Source: Dipetalonema caudispina
Taxonomy: Eukaryota > Nematoda > Chromadorea > Rhabditida > Onchocercidae
Assembly: GCA_013365325.1 (NCBI GenBank)
Contig: JABVXV010000576.1
Coordinates: 1-25,086, forward strand
Direction: 5' to 3'
DNA length: 25,086 nt
The stretch's first letter is position 1. Each line of letters opens with the position of its first letter. The notes under the pieces are model-generated. The model worked only from the letters and a program-made list of their open reading frames with translations, was not told where the DNA came from and made no database searches. Below are positions 9,546-20,548 of the stretch, piece after piece. Made by a program: the position numbers and the translations under genes.

Positions 9546-11377
9546 GTTTGTGGTTAATTTCGACTGAAAAAAAAATTTCAGCCATTGCTCCAATTTATTT
9601 ATTTACCTTTTTTTTAAAAAAAAATTTCAGTGATTTGCAATATTGTAGATTAATAAAATGGATATTATTATGATAGTTTATGTTAATGATCAATAGGGAA
9701 GCTGCTGAAAAAAAGTTGGCCAAAAATTTCTTTCATTTGAAATGAAATTTTATAAAATTTCCATGAAGATTTTTCCAAATTATTTGCAATCGCTATAATA
9801 TCATTGACTTTATATTTTCTTTCTTTTCTCTATCTATTTAATATATTATTTGATTTTCTTGAATATAATTATAATCCGTAATGGAATTAATTTTCGCTTA
9901 TTTCATCTAATTCTTCTTTTTTAATATGGCCGTTTATCGCACATTTTTTTAAAACTGAAATCGATATATATATATCGTTTTTTTTTGAAATTTATGTGTA
10001 TTAAACGGTTTGTATTTTTTTATTTCGTAAGAATTTTTGGATCATTAACCAAAGAATGTATTTACTCCTTTAGCTATAAAAGTTTTAACTTTTTAACTTA
10101 TTGAAAATCTTAGAAAATTTTAATTCTTATCGTCAATCTTTTCATATGTGATAAATGAATAAATCGCACATCTCAAACAAAAAGAAGTCTCTGATCGTCG
10201 ATTATGAAATATGTTGAACTGAACAAAATTAAAATCTTAAGAAGCCTAATCTTTTCTTACAATGCGACTGATGTCTACCCTTGAAATTCCATCATGAATT
10301 TCATCTCTATTTCCCTAATTTTTGTTCATATATTTCGTAAATTAAGCAAAATTTCATAAAATTTAGAAACTACTTTTTTCTTTTTTTCCTTCACTATATC
10401 GATATTTTTGGATTATCTACTATATTTTTATTCATTTATGATAAAAGAAATAAAAATGCGTTGTTTATTTAAATTTGAACGGAATCTAGGATGGAATAAG
10501 TATAATTTCACAAAAGTTATTGATAAATACTGAAAAATATGATTTTCTCTTTTTTAAAGATGAAAATTTACTTTTATCTGTCTTTATTATTAATCTTTGC
10601 ATACCTTTTCGATCCTTTTATTGAACATTTTGATTTTTTCGTTTTGTAACAATAATTTTAGCATTGCTTATTTAATTTTTTCCCATTTTTTTTGTACTCT
10701 TTTGTATTATTTCACGATGGAAGCTTTTTTTTATCAATTTTGGCCAATTAATTTGTTACTTCAAAATAATTTTAACTAAATAAGATAAGCTTTGTTTAGT
10801 TTATTTCACCATTACTTGAGTAGTATTTTTACCATTTATTTGGTAATATATGTGATTAGCTTAGTTTTTTGTCATACAAATAAGATAAAATTTATTTGAA
10901 TATAATAAATTGAAAATGATAATTAATTATGCATCATATGTTTTTGTGGATAAGAGTAAAATCTTGTTTTAATTATTTAAATAAAAATCGAATTATAAAT
11001 GTTTAATAGATATTAAATTTCTAGCAAAGATAGAATGTGTGTGTGTGTTTATGTGAGAGAGAGGGAAAGAGAGAGAGAGAGAGAGGGAGAGAGAGTAGAA
11101 TTTTTCATTTATTGTTTTTTTTTCCCTCCATTTAAATTATTCTGATTAGTAATAATATCCCAAATAATTTTTGAGAGGTTGACATTTCAAATGACGCTAC
11201 GAATCAAATAATAAATGAAGCAATTCAAACATTAAGGAGAGAATAAAAAAAAAATTGAGAGAAGGAAGTTTTCTTTTTTTTTTTTTTTCTTAATTTTTTT
11301 CGGTCATATGACCCAGTGACCCGTATGTGCTACTATTGCTTCTGCTCTTGCTGCTACTACTATGATATATATATATG

Positions 11378-11427
<50 letters not shown>

Positions 11428-12448
11428 TATTTGTGTGTAATTGTAGGGGGAGAGGATACAGCACATTCGTGTAATTCAAATTTTGATCCAATTATTCCGA
11501 TTCTTTACTTCAAAATTTCATTTTTCATCTTTTGCATTAACCATCAATTTTTGTACCTTCTCAAACATTCAGTAATATTTTATGAAAAGAAAACTGATGT
11601 AATCAAAAATAATTGAAATAAGTGAAAGAATCATTTTTCATTGAAATATTAAGAAGAGGAAAGAAAAAGTAAATGTTCATCATCTATTACTCGCTATTAC
11701 CTGATCCGGAAATAAATAAAGAAAACCTATGGAATAGCTGAAAATGTGAAAAAGCTAGAATTCTCTTAATTGCTAGATTCTGAAGTTGTCAGAAGCAGAA
11801 AAGATGAAAACGAGAGATAGTGGTGAGAAAGGAAGATTTAAATTGAAATATGAAATGAATGTAAGTTAAGAGAAAAATTAATTAGAAAAAAAGGAATAAT
11901 TTCAAAAATTAATATCTTTATTAAATATCCTTTTCATTACTTGAAGGAAATAATCCTTAAAAAAAAAAAAACAATAAAATTCTATTCAGAAATTACACCA
12001 TTTCATAGTGTGAATTATATGTGCTATTATCTCAACTACTTTTTCATTCTTGTCATTCTTTAAATAATTTTAACATCTAAATTAGCTTGATAGCTTGATT
12101 TGAACCAAATATTCCTTCAAATAACACTTTTATCACAATGATATGGTTTGTCATTAGTTATATCACTATGTTAGGATTTGTTCAATTAAACTGATTGCTA
12201 ATAGTAGAAGCTAACAAATTATTTCTCTCTTGTTTACATTCGCTCTATTGAGAAGTTATTATAAGCTCAAAAAAAAAAAAGTCAATTTTTAACTTCAAAA
12301 TTCAACTAAATAAGTTTACAACTAATATTTTACATTATGTAGCAATTTTAGTGAAATTTTCACTCATTCCTTTATTATAATTTTAAACTATACATGTTCT
12401 CTAACCTATCACATTTTGCACCATAATATGCCTTTTCATCTGGTTATT

Positions 12449-12482
<34 letters not shown>

Positions 12483-15023
12483 CATCCGATACAGCGGGTA
12501 AAAGTTAGGTTGAAAAATTATATAAAGGATAGCGGAATAGGTGAGATAGTAAGATGGAAAAGGATTCAAATTCGGACATAAACCGGTTTTGAAATACGCT
12601 TTTGCAACTGTAATTGTTCACATAAAATTTGTACATCTCCATGGTATATTTTTGTATGTATTTGAACAGAAATAGAACAAAATAACACAGAAAAGAGAAG
12701 GATATTATAAAAGAAGGGGGGAGAAAAAATAAAATAAATGAAATTATAAATTACAATTTGCTAATATAAAATTATCATTTATTTTATCTTCTCATTTATT
12801 TTATCTTCTCTACTTTGACAACTTTATTTTTTTCCACCTCTTTCTCTCTCTCTCTCCTCCTCTTTCCCTTTCTCCTCCCCACTTTTTCTCGTTTTTTTTT
12901 TTTTTTTTTTTCTATGTTAAATCCATTTTGGATAATATTATTATTAGAAGAGAATTCTGATTAAAAATATACGAATTCGATACATATAAATACAATTCTA
13001 TTCATTATATATGCATATATTCAACAAAAAAAAAAAAAAAGAAAAAAGTCCAGAAATGGAAAAAAGACTTCTCTTAGGTTATTAGACTTCTCTTAGGTTA
13101 TTAGCTTACTTGGCTTATTTTTTTTTACCAAATTTATCTTTGGAATACTGCAAGGATTTGTTGAACCATCTCTGTTTGTGTTTCATACTGTTTCAATACA
13201 ATAATATGGAATGAATTATATATCATAAAAACATTTAAATTATTTGATTTTCGTTTTAATTTAAAGGTAAATTAAAATACTGAAAAATTTTAGAATTCAT
13301 TATGGAATAATACCATATGCTGCTAATATTATCCTTTGATAACTATCATATTGATTTCCCTGTAAACATTATATTTTACAAATTATTTCAAGTTTTAAAG
13401 GATAGTTCATGCTAGAATATGCAAATTATAGGTATTGTGGAAAATTCGATGACATCTTCATCATCCGATCACGATAGTTCAGCAAGTTTACCATCACCAC
13501 CAAAGCAAGCATTAATGGATGATGATTTTGTCAAAACTCTCGAACAACTTTCGAAACAAGTTCGTTTAATTATTAACCCATTATGAAGCTCGTTATTATT
13601 TTCAAAAAACTTTCGTGAAGTTTTACTATTTGCGAACTTTTTTTCTTCGATAATGGAAGGAACTTGTATACTTTTGCTTTAAAAAGTTATTTATTATCGT
13701 GTAATCTAAGTTTTTCAACAGTTGTTGGAGGATAATTAATAAATATAAAATGCGGGAAATACAATTTTCTCCTTCCAAAGCAAAGTGAAAATTTTAAGAT
13801 AGAATCATGTGAAAGATTTCATTTTATTTTAATTGAAATAAATTCTTTTCTTCTAGTATTTTTCAATTACTCGTAAAATCTTTTAAATTTAATGGTAGAT
13901 TCTTCTCTTACTTTAATCTATTATCATAAATTTTCTGTGCTTAAGTTACCTCTACGCAAAAGGTATCTTTTTGAAATATTTAAAGTATTTCTATGATCAA
14001 AAATTAATTTCATTTTATACTACCGTAACAAATTGAATTATACGAACATAACATGCATAGTGTGCTAATTAAGACAAAGAAAGTTAGATGATGTGAAAGC
14101 AAAAAATTCGAAATGATCAAAAAATCTTTCATTATTATAAATTTTGATATGGTAGTTTCATTTTTTGATTTTATATTTTCTATCATCTATAAACATATTC
14201 AATTTTCAGCAGAGTTCACGAGTGCTAAGCAATATAGAACAAAGCATTACACCTCAACATGGTAATTTCAGGACTGTACTGAAAAGACCTGATTTAAAAG
14301 GTGGCATTTTTTTGGAATTTATGGAATTTTTTTATAATTCACATAAATTTATAAGCCTTGGAATAATTATTTGAGTTAAACAAAAGAAGAAAAGAATGAA
14401 TTGATTATAAAGAAATGTATTTTTGAAGTTTAAAATATTTTGAGAAAGAAATTTTCGATAAAATTTCATAAAATAATGAATTTTTCGTTTGTTTTATCAA
14501 TATTTTTTTCTTATTTAAATGTTCATCTAGGATTACTGTTAGCACCAAATTAGATCAATCGTATACTTACCTCATCATGATATCATCAACGAATGAATCA
14601 GTGATAAAAGTTTTGAAATCAACATGATATTTACTTAAAAGAACATGTAATAAGATTTAATTTAAAATAAAAATTAACATATAAGTGATAGTAAAATATG
14701 TGAAAAGAATTATATCCGGTAAAACAGCTTCGAATTATTTGTTTTACCGGATATAATCCTTCGGCATTTTGTTATCATTTGTAGTAGTTACTATTTAATC
14801 TTTATTATGGATGATAAGAAATTCATTCCAAACATATATAAATATTCATTATCTTCTTTGATATATTAATTATAACAATTAAATTAAGAATTAATATTTA
14901 TAGGAACTTTTCGATGTTCGATATGTCAAAAAATTTTTTGTCATTCGTCGTCACTAAGTCGTCATCGAATGCAAGCACATTTCAAAAGTTACACATGTAC
15001 GTTATGCAGGAAGGAAATTACAA
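9374..15023 (+). CDS. C2H2 zinc-finger protein, four exons seen, 3' end unresolved
   Basis: A probable nuclear, DNA-binding protein. Join 9374-9545, 13432-13559, 14210-14300 and 14904-15023; every junction keeps frame (split Ser at residue 58, a codon boundary after residue 100, split Gly at 131). The start MDALILNAGHSQ is the first ATG of its frame. Residues 1-57 hold a helical-looking segment, then an acidic stretch (ATEDNDEMTAMEDNNE). Residues 62-85 are Ser/Asp/Pro-rich. Residues 135-156 form a classic finger: C135-x2-C138-x12-H151-x4-H156, with the core Phe142 and Leu148. C162 and C165 begin a second finger whose His half must lie in a later exon. The link between the fingers is short (FKSY). 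All splice sites are GT-AG. A family name is not justified; many nematode C2H2 factors share this layout. Intron 1 is long, so a missed exon there is possible. Confidence 0.72.
11057..11095. repeat. (GA)n microsatellite
   Basis: GA repeats with a few extra G bases, preceded by a short (TG)n at 11036-11048. Confidence 0.85.
11380..11440. repeat. (TG)n microsatellite
   Basis: A TG array, pure for about 40 bases then interrupted, preceded by a short (AT)n and a CTA/CTG triplet patch. It accounts for the Cys/Val run in the overlapping open frame. Confidence 0.9.
12449..12480. repeat. Poly(T) run, 32 bases
   Basis: An uninterrupted T-run within intron 1. Confidence 0.9.
12775..12808. repeat. Perfect 17-nt tandem duplication
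   Basis: TCATTTATTTTATCTTC occurs twice head to tail (12775-12791 and 12792-12808). It lies in intron 1, and probably arose by recent slippage or duplication, as both copies are identical. Confidence 0.9.
13065..13102. repeat. Perfect 19-nt tandem duplication
   Basis: AGACTTCTCTTAGGTTATT is repeated exactly head to tail (13065-13083, 13084-13102), about 330 bases before the exon 2 acceptor. Each copy includes a CTTAG that resembles a splice acceptor. Confidence 0.92.
13432..13559 (+). CDS. Exon 2 of the C2H2 gene
   Basis: Two bases plus 42 codons. It follows ttatag and ends at a gttcgt donor in phase 0. It encodes a Ser/Asp/Pro-rich segment (SMTSSSSDHDSSASLPSPP) followed by a charged, helix-prone end (DDDFVKTLEQLSKQ). 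The other two frames have stops. Confidence 0.72.
13560..14209 (+). other. Intron 2
   Basis: AT-rich with scattered stops in all plus frames, ending in a T-rich tract and attttcag, a good nematode-type acceptor. No embedded gene or RNA seen. Confidence 0.65.
14210..14300 (+). CDS. Exon 3 of the C2H2 gene
   Basis: 30 codons plus one base, in phase 0 after ttttcag. A CAGCAG at the junction means the acceptor could also be three bases later, which would drop one Gln (a NAGNAG-type tandem acceptor). It encodes SSRVLSNIEQSI then a basic end (TVLKRPDLK). The donor is gtggca. Confidence 0.72.
14301..14903 (+). other. Intron 3 with embedded hairpin
   Basis: AT-rich with no exon. Its notable feature is the perfect inverted repeat at 14709-14757. 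It ends with tttatag. Confidence 0.65.
14709..14757. repeat. Perfect 18-bp inverted repeat, 13-nt loop
   Basis: The left arm ATTATATCCGGTAAAACA (14709-14726) is the exact reverse complement of 14740-14757, with a 13-base spacer that itself contains TTCGAA. The arms include CCGG, rare in this AT-rich DNA. It could be a foldback transposon remnant, an RNA hairpin in the intron, or a palindromic protein site. No clear target-site duplication flanks it. Confidence 0.93.
14904..15023 (+). CDS. Exon 4 of the C2H2 gene: finger 1 and start of finger 2
   Basis: Two bases, 39 codons and one base. It encodes the complete C2H2 finger (FRCSICQKIFCH then LSRHRMQAH) and the Cys pair of the next (YTCTLCRKEIT). 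The donor gtttgt leaves phase 1. All zinc ligands and hydrophobic core residues of finger 1 are present, which makes this the most secure coding stretch in the window. Confidence 0.88.
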
Positions 15024-15393
15024 GTTTGTGTCTTTTTTTAATTTAAAAAAGGAATTTGCAAAAGTTTTTATTATGATTTAATTGGATTATTGAAAAGTTG
15101 AATCAAAAGGAAATGTGAAGGTTTTTAAACCTAAATAAGTCCTATATTTGAATTTTAATGATTTATTATAGCAATTTCTTTTTTTTTTTTTTCATACATA
15201 AAGTAATGCTTTACTTTTGTAGTATTTTGTGCTAATAAAATTTAATAAATATTATCTTTTTTTGTTCTCCGCAATTTTTTTCTGAATTAATTATTTAAGT
15301 TTAATTCTTTACCAACTGGAGCAGTTCTTTATAATTTTTTTTTTTTTTTTTAGGAATATGATATCTTTTTCCCATTTTTAAAATATAATTTAG

Positions 15394-15501
15394 TTCATTT
15401 GAAACATTTCAAGCATTCAAATTTCTGTTTTAAAAAGAATGATTACAATAGCAACAAGAATTGTTGCTATTACTATTCTATTCATTATTGTTGTGGCAGT
15501 G
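15394..15501 (+). CDS. Possible further exon of the C2H2 gene
   Basis: After aatttag the frame continues from exon 4 in correct phase as IHLKHFKHSNFCFKK, then becomes Asn/Tyr/Cys-rich as it enters repeat DNA. A G|gtaaaa donor at 15501 leaves phase 1. His residues are present, but the spacing from C165 does not make a standard second finger (6 residues to the first His, 12 to the third). An upstream acceptor at 15353 also opens this frame, but its phase does not match exon 4. Doubtful. Confidence 0.22.
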
Positions 15502-15654
15502 GTAAAATTTTTATTCATTACTTCCACCAAAACTACAACAATGAGAGTTTTATTTATTGTTTTAGATGCAATAATATTATATTAATAACACGAAAATATA
15601 TCATTATAATAATATTAAATGTTAATAATATTAAACAATAATAACAGTATTAAA

Positions 15655-15692
15655 TATTAATAATAATAATAATGATAATAATAACGATAATA

Positions 15693-15763
<71 letters not shown>
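15655..15763. repeat. (AAT)n/(ATA)n microsatellite
   Basis: AAT triplets, interrupted at first and pure for roughly the last 70 bases. It is the complement-strand type of the ATT array at the left edge of the window. Confidence 0.93.
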
Positions 15764-18544
15764 TTAAAAAAGGAATATTTTAGCACATTTCATTTTTTGA
15801 TAATGCTTTCAAAGAGTATGCAAATGGGAAGAAGAGTTGAATGAATGAATCTCATTGAAAATCCACTCAAGAATGAATCTTTTGCATTCATCCAGAAAGT
15901 TCATGGAATGGACGGATTATTTTACGGGTTTATTTTGTATGTGTGTGTGTGTGTATGTGTTATTGGTTTGACCCAATTGACAACTAATCAAGTAGTAATC
16001 AACCGGTGAACGATAACCACATTGTCTGCACCATTTCTTTTTACACCATTTAAGTTAAGTGGATTGATAATTAATTGAGGGGAAAATAGTCAGCTCTAAT
16101 AAACCATTTACAATCTTCGAAATGTTATAAAGGCAAATTTTGAATAAGAAAACTACTTTGATCAAAGTAGCATAAATATGAGTGAAAAATTTATCGAAAC
16201 TTTTACAATCAAAAATCTAAGTATAATGATAAGTAAAAATTTAGCAATAACCTTCAAATGCTAATTAAAATGAATTACAATCATATATTTAATTTTATCA
16301 AATCAAGAGTTTGAAAATTAAAGAAAAAGATTCATGCAAAAAAAAAAAAAAAAGATTTGTTTTGCTTTTTTTTTATAAAAGAAAATTTTGCAAATAAAAG
16401 GACTTCGTTTATTATTAAAATTGAATTGCAATCATTTTATTTGAAAAGTATTAGAAAGTAAGAAACATTTGCATATCTAATAAACAATCTAAACGTATTT
16501 GTATTAAAATTCTTCAAGTATTATTTTGGTTTATAAAAGTGATAAGATCAATAGCAAACGATTAATTCTTGATGGGTTTAATTTCTTGGCTCTCATGTAT
16601 TAAGTTTTTATAAATGATTTATTTTGATGAAATTAGATTTTCATTTCTTGTATACAGTAAGCTTAAAATATTTATTTAACTGTAATTCATTTAATTGATC
16701 TGTTCTCATTGGAAAAGAAAAATCACAATTTTTTATCTTCAAAATTAAAAAAAAAAAAAGTGAAGCTTATTTCATATCAACATTTTATAAGAAGAACAGA
16801 TATTTATGTATCTATTTCATATTGTTGATCATTATCTATTTACTTCGATCTTACAGTAAATATTATCACTATACCTATATCACTAAACGGTTATTCGTCA
16901 TTGTGAAGCAGTTTTGCGTGATATTTCGCTTGTACGCTTGTACGTTACGTATCAACATGTGCTTATTTCGTAGTAGAAAAAAAAATTTTCCACCTGAATC
17001 CAACGTTCATTAGATTGGTTCAATTTTTATCTGTGTAAAAAAAAAAATGTTCAATTAAATGGCATAAAATTGCTATCATCAAGTTATTCTTAGATGTGAA
17101 ATTAAAATTTCAATTAATAAATCGTTTCTACTTTTTTTTTTTTTTTTTTTTTTTTTTTGCTATTACAATATCGTTGAATATTAGCTTGATTCTATTTTTA
17201 ATATATTATTTAACACACACACTTGATTTTTATATAATAAATTCAAAATTTACTAATAAAAATGAAAGAACAAAATCCCTTTAAAGGAGTATCTATTCGT
17301 TATTTTCATCACTTTTTTTTCCTTTTTTTTTTTCATTTGTCTAAAATAACACGAATTATTTTCAAGATAAAATGAAATGTCATCTCACAATTATTTTTAA
17401 ATGAAATGACGATGAACCCTTCTCTTTTTTTGTTTTCTTTTTTTTTTTTTTTTTGTTGTTGTTGTTTTGAATATATTGACCAGGTCAACTGTCAATTACC
17501 GTAGCATACTTGATATCATCATTTTGCTGAAGTAAATGTCAATGTTTTGCAAAGGAGAAATAGTGAATGATTGGAAATGAAAGTGAAATAGAGGTGATTA
17601 TTTCGTGAATAAATGCAGTAAATTTAAAATTTAGGAAAAAAAAAGCAAATTAAAATTTAAAAACAAAAAAAAAAAAAAAGTAGGCAGTGCAAATGTTTTA
17701 ATTGACTTCTGAATTTACAAATCAATTTTTACCAACCTATGTTTATTCCATCCTATTTCAATTCAATCCTATTTCTATTCCAGTTTTCAATTTCTTTTAT
17801 TTTTCATTGTGCCGTCCTATTTTATTTTTCCTTTTCTATTCATCCCATCTATGATTTTGCTTTTATTTTTCTGGAAATATTCCTTTTCTCTTCCATATAA
17901 GAGAAAAATCTTTGTTCTCAATTTTACTTTTTTTTTTTTTCATTCCCCCCCTCCTCCCTCTTTTTTCTTTTTTTTTTTCTCTTTCTCTCATGACACAATT
18001 TCCAAATCATGAAAATTTTATAGAAAGAAAATAAAAGGAAATGTTTTTTTTTTTTCTTTTAAATCATATGACACTTTAATTTGGTGAAATTGAAGATGAA
18101 ATGGAAAGTGAGTTATTTGACAGATAAATGAGGATGACACGGAAGATGTTCCTTTTTTTTTTTTCTCTCTCTCTCTCTCTCTCTTTCTTCTTTCTTTGTT
18201 TCTCTTTTTAATACAATAAATACATTTAAAATAAGTTATTATGATTGTAATTAAAATTAAAACTTGAATAATTATTTAATGAATCAAAAAAAAAAAAAAA
18301 AAAAAAGATAAAGATAAAGGATAATGTGATTATTCTTATTTAATATAATTATAATATATCATTTAATTTTATGAATTTGAATATATATTAATATTTTGTT
18401 GATCAAAGTTTTTACAATAATTTTAACACTATACGACATCTATCATTATCATTATCATGATAACAATAATGATGATTATTATTATTACTATTATTATCAT
18501 CATTTTTGATTGTCGTATTCAATGAATAACTGGAAGGTATACAG
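15764..18544. other. AT-rich stretch, probably intronic or intergenic
   Basis: No supportable gene. A 54-codon plus frame from about 15850 (starts MNLIENPLKNES) runs into a short (TG)n at 15937-15960 and is probably chance. The frame 16822-17013 follows a cttacag and has an ordinary-looking end (LYACTLRINMCLF), but no partner. Long T-runs occur at 17131-17158, 17437-17453 and 18151-18163, and A-runs at 16340-16354, 17664-17679 and 18286-18306. A pyrimidine tract lies at 17925-17990. Confidence 0.45.
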
Positions 18545-18615
18545 GTAGCAGTGGGTACGTATTGGTACGAAGCGCCTCAAGGAATAAAACTAACTGTCCA
18601 TTATTTGAGATGTTT

Positions 18616-18616
<1 letters not shown>
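18545..18616 (+). CDS. Weak candidate exon, phase-compatible with the C2H2 gene
   Basis: It follows gtatacag and ends at a G|gttttt donor. In the phase left by exon 4 it reads SSSGYVLVRSASRNKTNC then PLFEMF without a stop. The GC content is higher than in the flanks. It does not supply the His residues that finger 2 needs, and another frame through it (it includes GTYWYEAPQGIKLT) looks equally protein-like. Confidence 0.13.

Positions 18617-18617
<1 letters not shown>

Positions 18618-18652
<35 letters not shown>
18618..18652. repeat. Poly(T) run, about 35 bases
   Basis: An uninterrupted T-run that separates two higher-complexity islands (18535-18616 and 18655-18775). Confidence 0.88.
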
Positions 18653-18653
<1 letters not shown>

Positions 18654-18654
18654 T

Positions 18655-18775
18655 CCTCTTCAAAGAAGAAAAGCTCGTTTTTGGATTGTTACCTCACGGA
18701 ACTAAGTACCTTGGTACCTTGCGGCACCCGTTACTACTGCTATTACTACTACTGGATGGACGTACCTGTAATGAA
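18655..18775. other. Higher-GC island with TACCTTG duplication
   Basis: Contains TACCTTGGTACCTTGCGG, a direct repeat of TACCTTG spanning a GGTACC palindrome, and then a CTA/CTG triplet patch. A plus frame (LVFGLLPHGTKYLGTLRHP) ends in a stop at 18778. I cannot tell whether this is an exon, a repeat remnant or a regulatory site. Confidence 0.25.
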
Positions 18776-20453
18776 TAAATTATGAAATTTTGTTGTAATA
18801 AAAATTTTTGAGCTGTAATTGAGCTCAAATTTATAGTTTTTTTTTTTTTTTTTTTTTTCACGAATTTCTAAAAATTTAACAAAACAATTCATATTTGGTA
18901 TATATTTATTTGCTTACTTCTTTCAATACAGTATAAAATTTGAGAATATTGTAAAATTATATAAAATAAAATTAATTTATGAATATTTTTTAAGTGTAAG
19001 CTTATTTTTAAAATTTATCAATAATATTTGATCTTTATAATACGAAGTTACTAATCAATAATTCTTCATATCATTTGTAAATTGTAAATGCTAATTAATT
19101 TATCAAAAATCTTCCAACATTTCTCAAATAAATTCTTTTCAGTAGTTTTAATTTCACTCATTCATTTATTCATACAATGGTAAAGTGAAAAGAAAAAAAA
19201 AAAAGTATTTAAACTTATTCATAAAAGCAGAAAATCAAAAATTACGGAAATAAATATATCAAATTTTGAAAGATTTAAAGGAGGAAATATCCTGTCTATA
19301 TTTAATTCCCGGTTTTTCTTGAACAATACAGAAGTTTTTTTTTTTTTTTTTTTTATTCTGGTCTTTCTATTTACTTGTTTTAGATACGTGTACCAACATT
19401 TTCTTAAGATGAATATCACATTTAGGTAATTAACATTTTTTTTTTTTATTCTTATTCGTGAAAAATTAAAAATTTGAATCTAAAATTTCTAAGGAAGGCG
19501 TAATTCAAATTCTGACAAAAGATACATAAACAAAATACCGGAAATATTCAGATTTACACAAATCAGACTAGAAATTTTTAAATTTACAATGAAATAGAGA
19601 TAATCCTGTTTGATGAGTATACTTAAAGAAGATAAATAATTATTTCTTAATTTATCAGCTAATTTTAGAAAAAAAAAAGAAAAATGATCAATTGATGAAT
19701 GGATCAATGGATTATTTTTGTTCCGCTATTGAATACAGTTTTTTTTTTTTTTTTTTTTACCTTTTTTTCCTTTCATTGTTGTGCTAAAGAACTGAGATGT
19801 AATGGTTGAAATAAAATAATCGAAAAGATAATTTCCTTTTTTACAAAAAAAAAAAAGGAAGACAACGAAAATGTATCAATGCTTTTTAAATTATTTTACA
19901 AATTTTTCTAATCAGTAAAATTAGTAAATGTAAAGTTGAAATCACTGATAAACATTGCATTTATATTAATTTTAATTCATTAGGAAAAAAGCTTACCTAT
20001 AACGTTGTTAGGTTATCAGTTATTTTCTTTCTTTTAACAAAATAACTCTTCCATCCAATAATTATATAAAAAATTATAATTAATCTAAAATTTTATTTCA
20101 TAATTTGAAGACTTAATTTATTTATCTTTTTATCCTTTTTTTTTTTTGTGACAAATTCCAATCAAATATTTAAGTTTAAATTAAATCCTAAACAAACTTT
20201 TATCAAAAGATTAATGCAACAAAAAAAGAAAAAAAAAAAAGGATGAACAAAAAAAAAAAAATTTCCGCTTGAATATAAATGATACATCAATTTTTTTCTT
20301 GCTTTTTAAAACTATATTACTTCCTTGTTTGCATATCGTTTTATAAAATTCAAAAAAAAAAAAAAAAAAAAATACGTATATGTATATGTCATAGAAAAAA
20401 AAAAACCAAATTTCCTAAAATTTTCCACTACACTTTTCAATTCAATTCAATAG
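18776..20453. other. AT-rich stretch without a gene
   Basis: T-runs at 18838-18859, 19336-19354 and 19739-19758, A-runs near 20229-20240 and 20352-20371. The short minus-strand frames at 19219-19419 and 19489-19707 are Ile/Leu/Ser/Lys-rich and unsupported. Confidence 0.5.
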
Positions 20454-20548
20454 AGGGAAATTGGATGAAAGAAGATGGTAACTCAAAATTTGTTCAATAT
20501 TTTTCACCAAACATATCATCAATATGTTTGCATAACTCGTCAAAATGA
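20454..20548 (+). CDS. Candidate terminal exon, phase-compatible with the C2H2 gene
   Basis: After caattcaatag it opens with two bases, then 30 codons (starting GNWMKEDGNSKFVQYF, ending CLHNSSK) to TGA. Codon variety is ordinary. It is in the phase needed to follow exon 4 or either candidate exon at 15394 or 18545. No clear AATAAA follows soon. It is the best candidate C-terminal tail, but the case rests on phase and composition alone. Confidence 0.22.

Larger units (their letters stand above)
9546..13431 (+). other. Intron 1 (about 3.9 kb), repeat-rich
   Basis: No convincing exon inside. It contains a palindromic (AT)n at 9963-9978, (GA)n at 11057-11095, (TG)n at 11380-11440, a 32-base T-run at 12449-12480, a pyrimidine tract at 12838-12912 and two short tandem duplications listed separately. 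The frames at 10597-10779 and 11362-11616 are Phe/Leu-rich noise and TG-repeat read-through. Confidence 0.5.

Noticed and set aside
9963..9978. CGATATATATATATCG palindrome
   Set aside because: It is a short (AT)n with CG ends. Such strings are common in AT-rich DNA, so I give it no meaning.
11362..11616. Plus-strand frame with a Cys/Val repeat
   Set aside because: It is read-through of a (TG)n microsatellite into AT-rich intron sequence.
15850..16011. 54-codon plus frame starting MNLIENPLKNES
   Set aside because: It runs through a (TG)n repeat as Val/Cys and has no splice or start context; probably chance.
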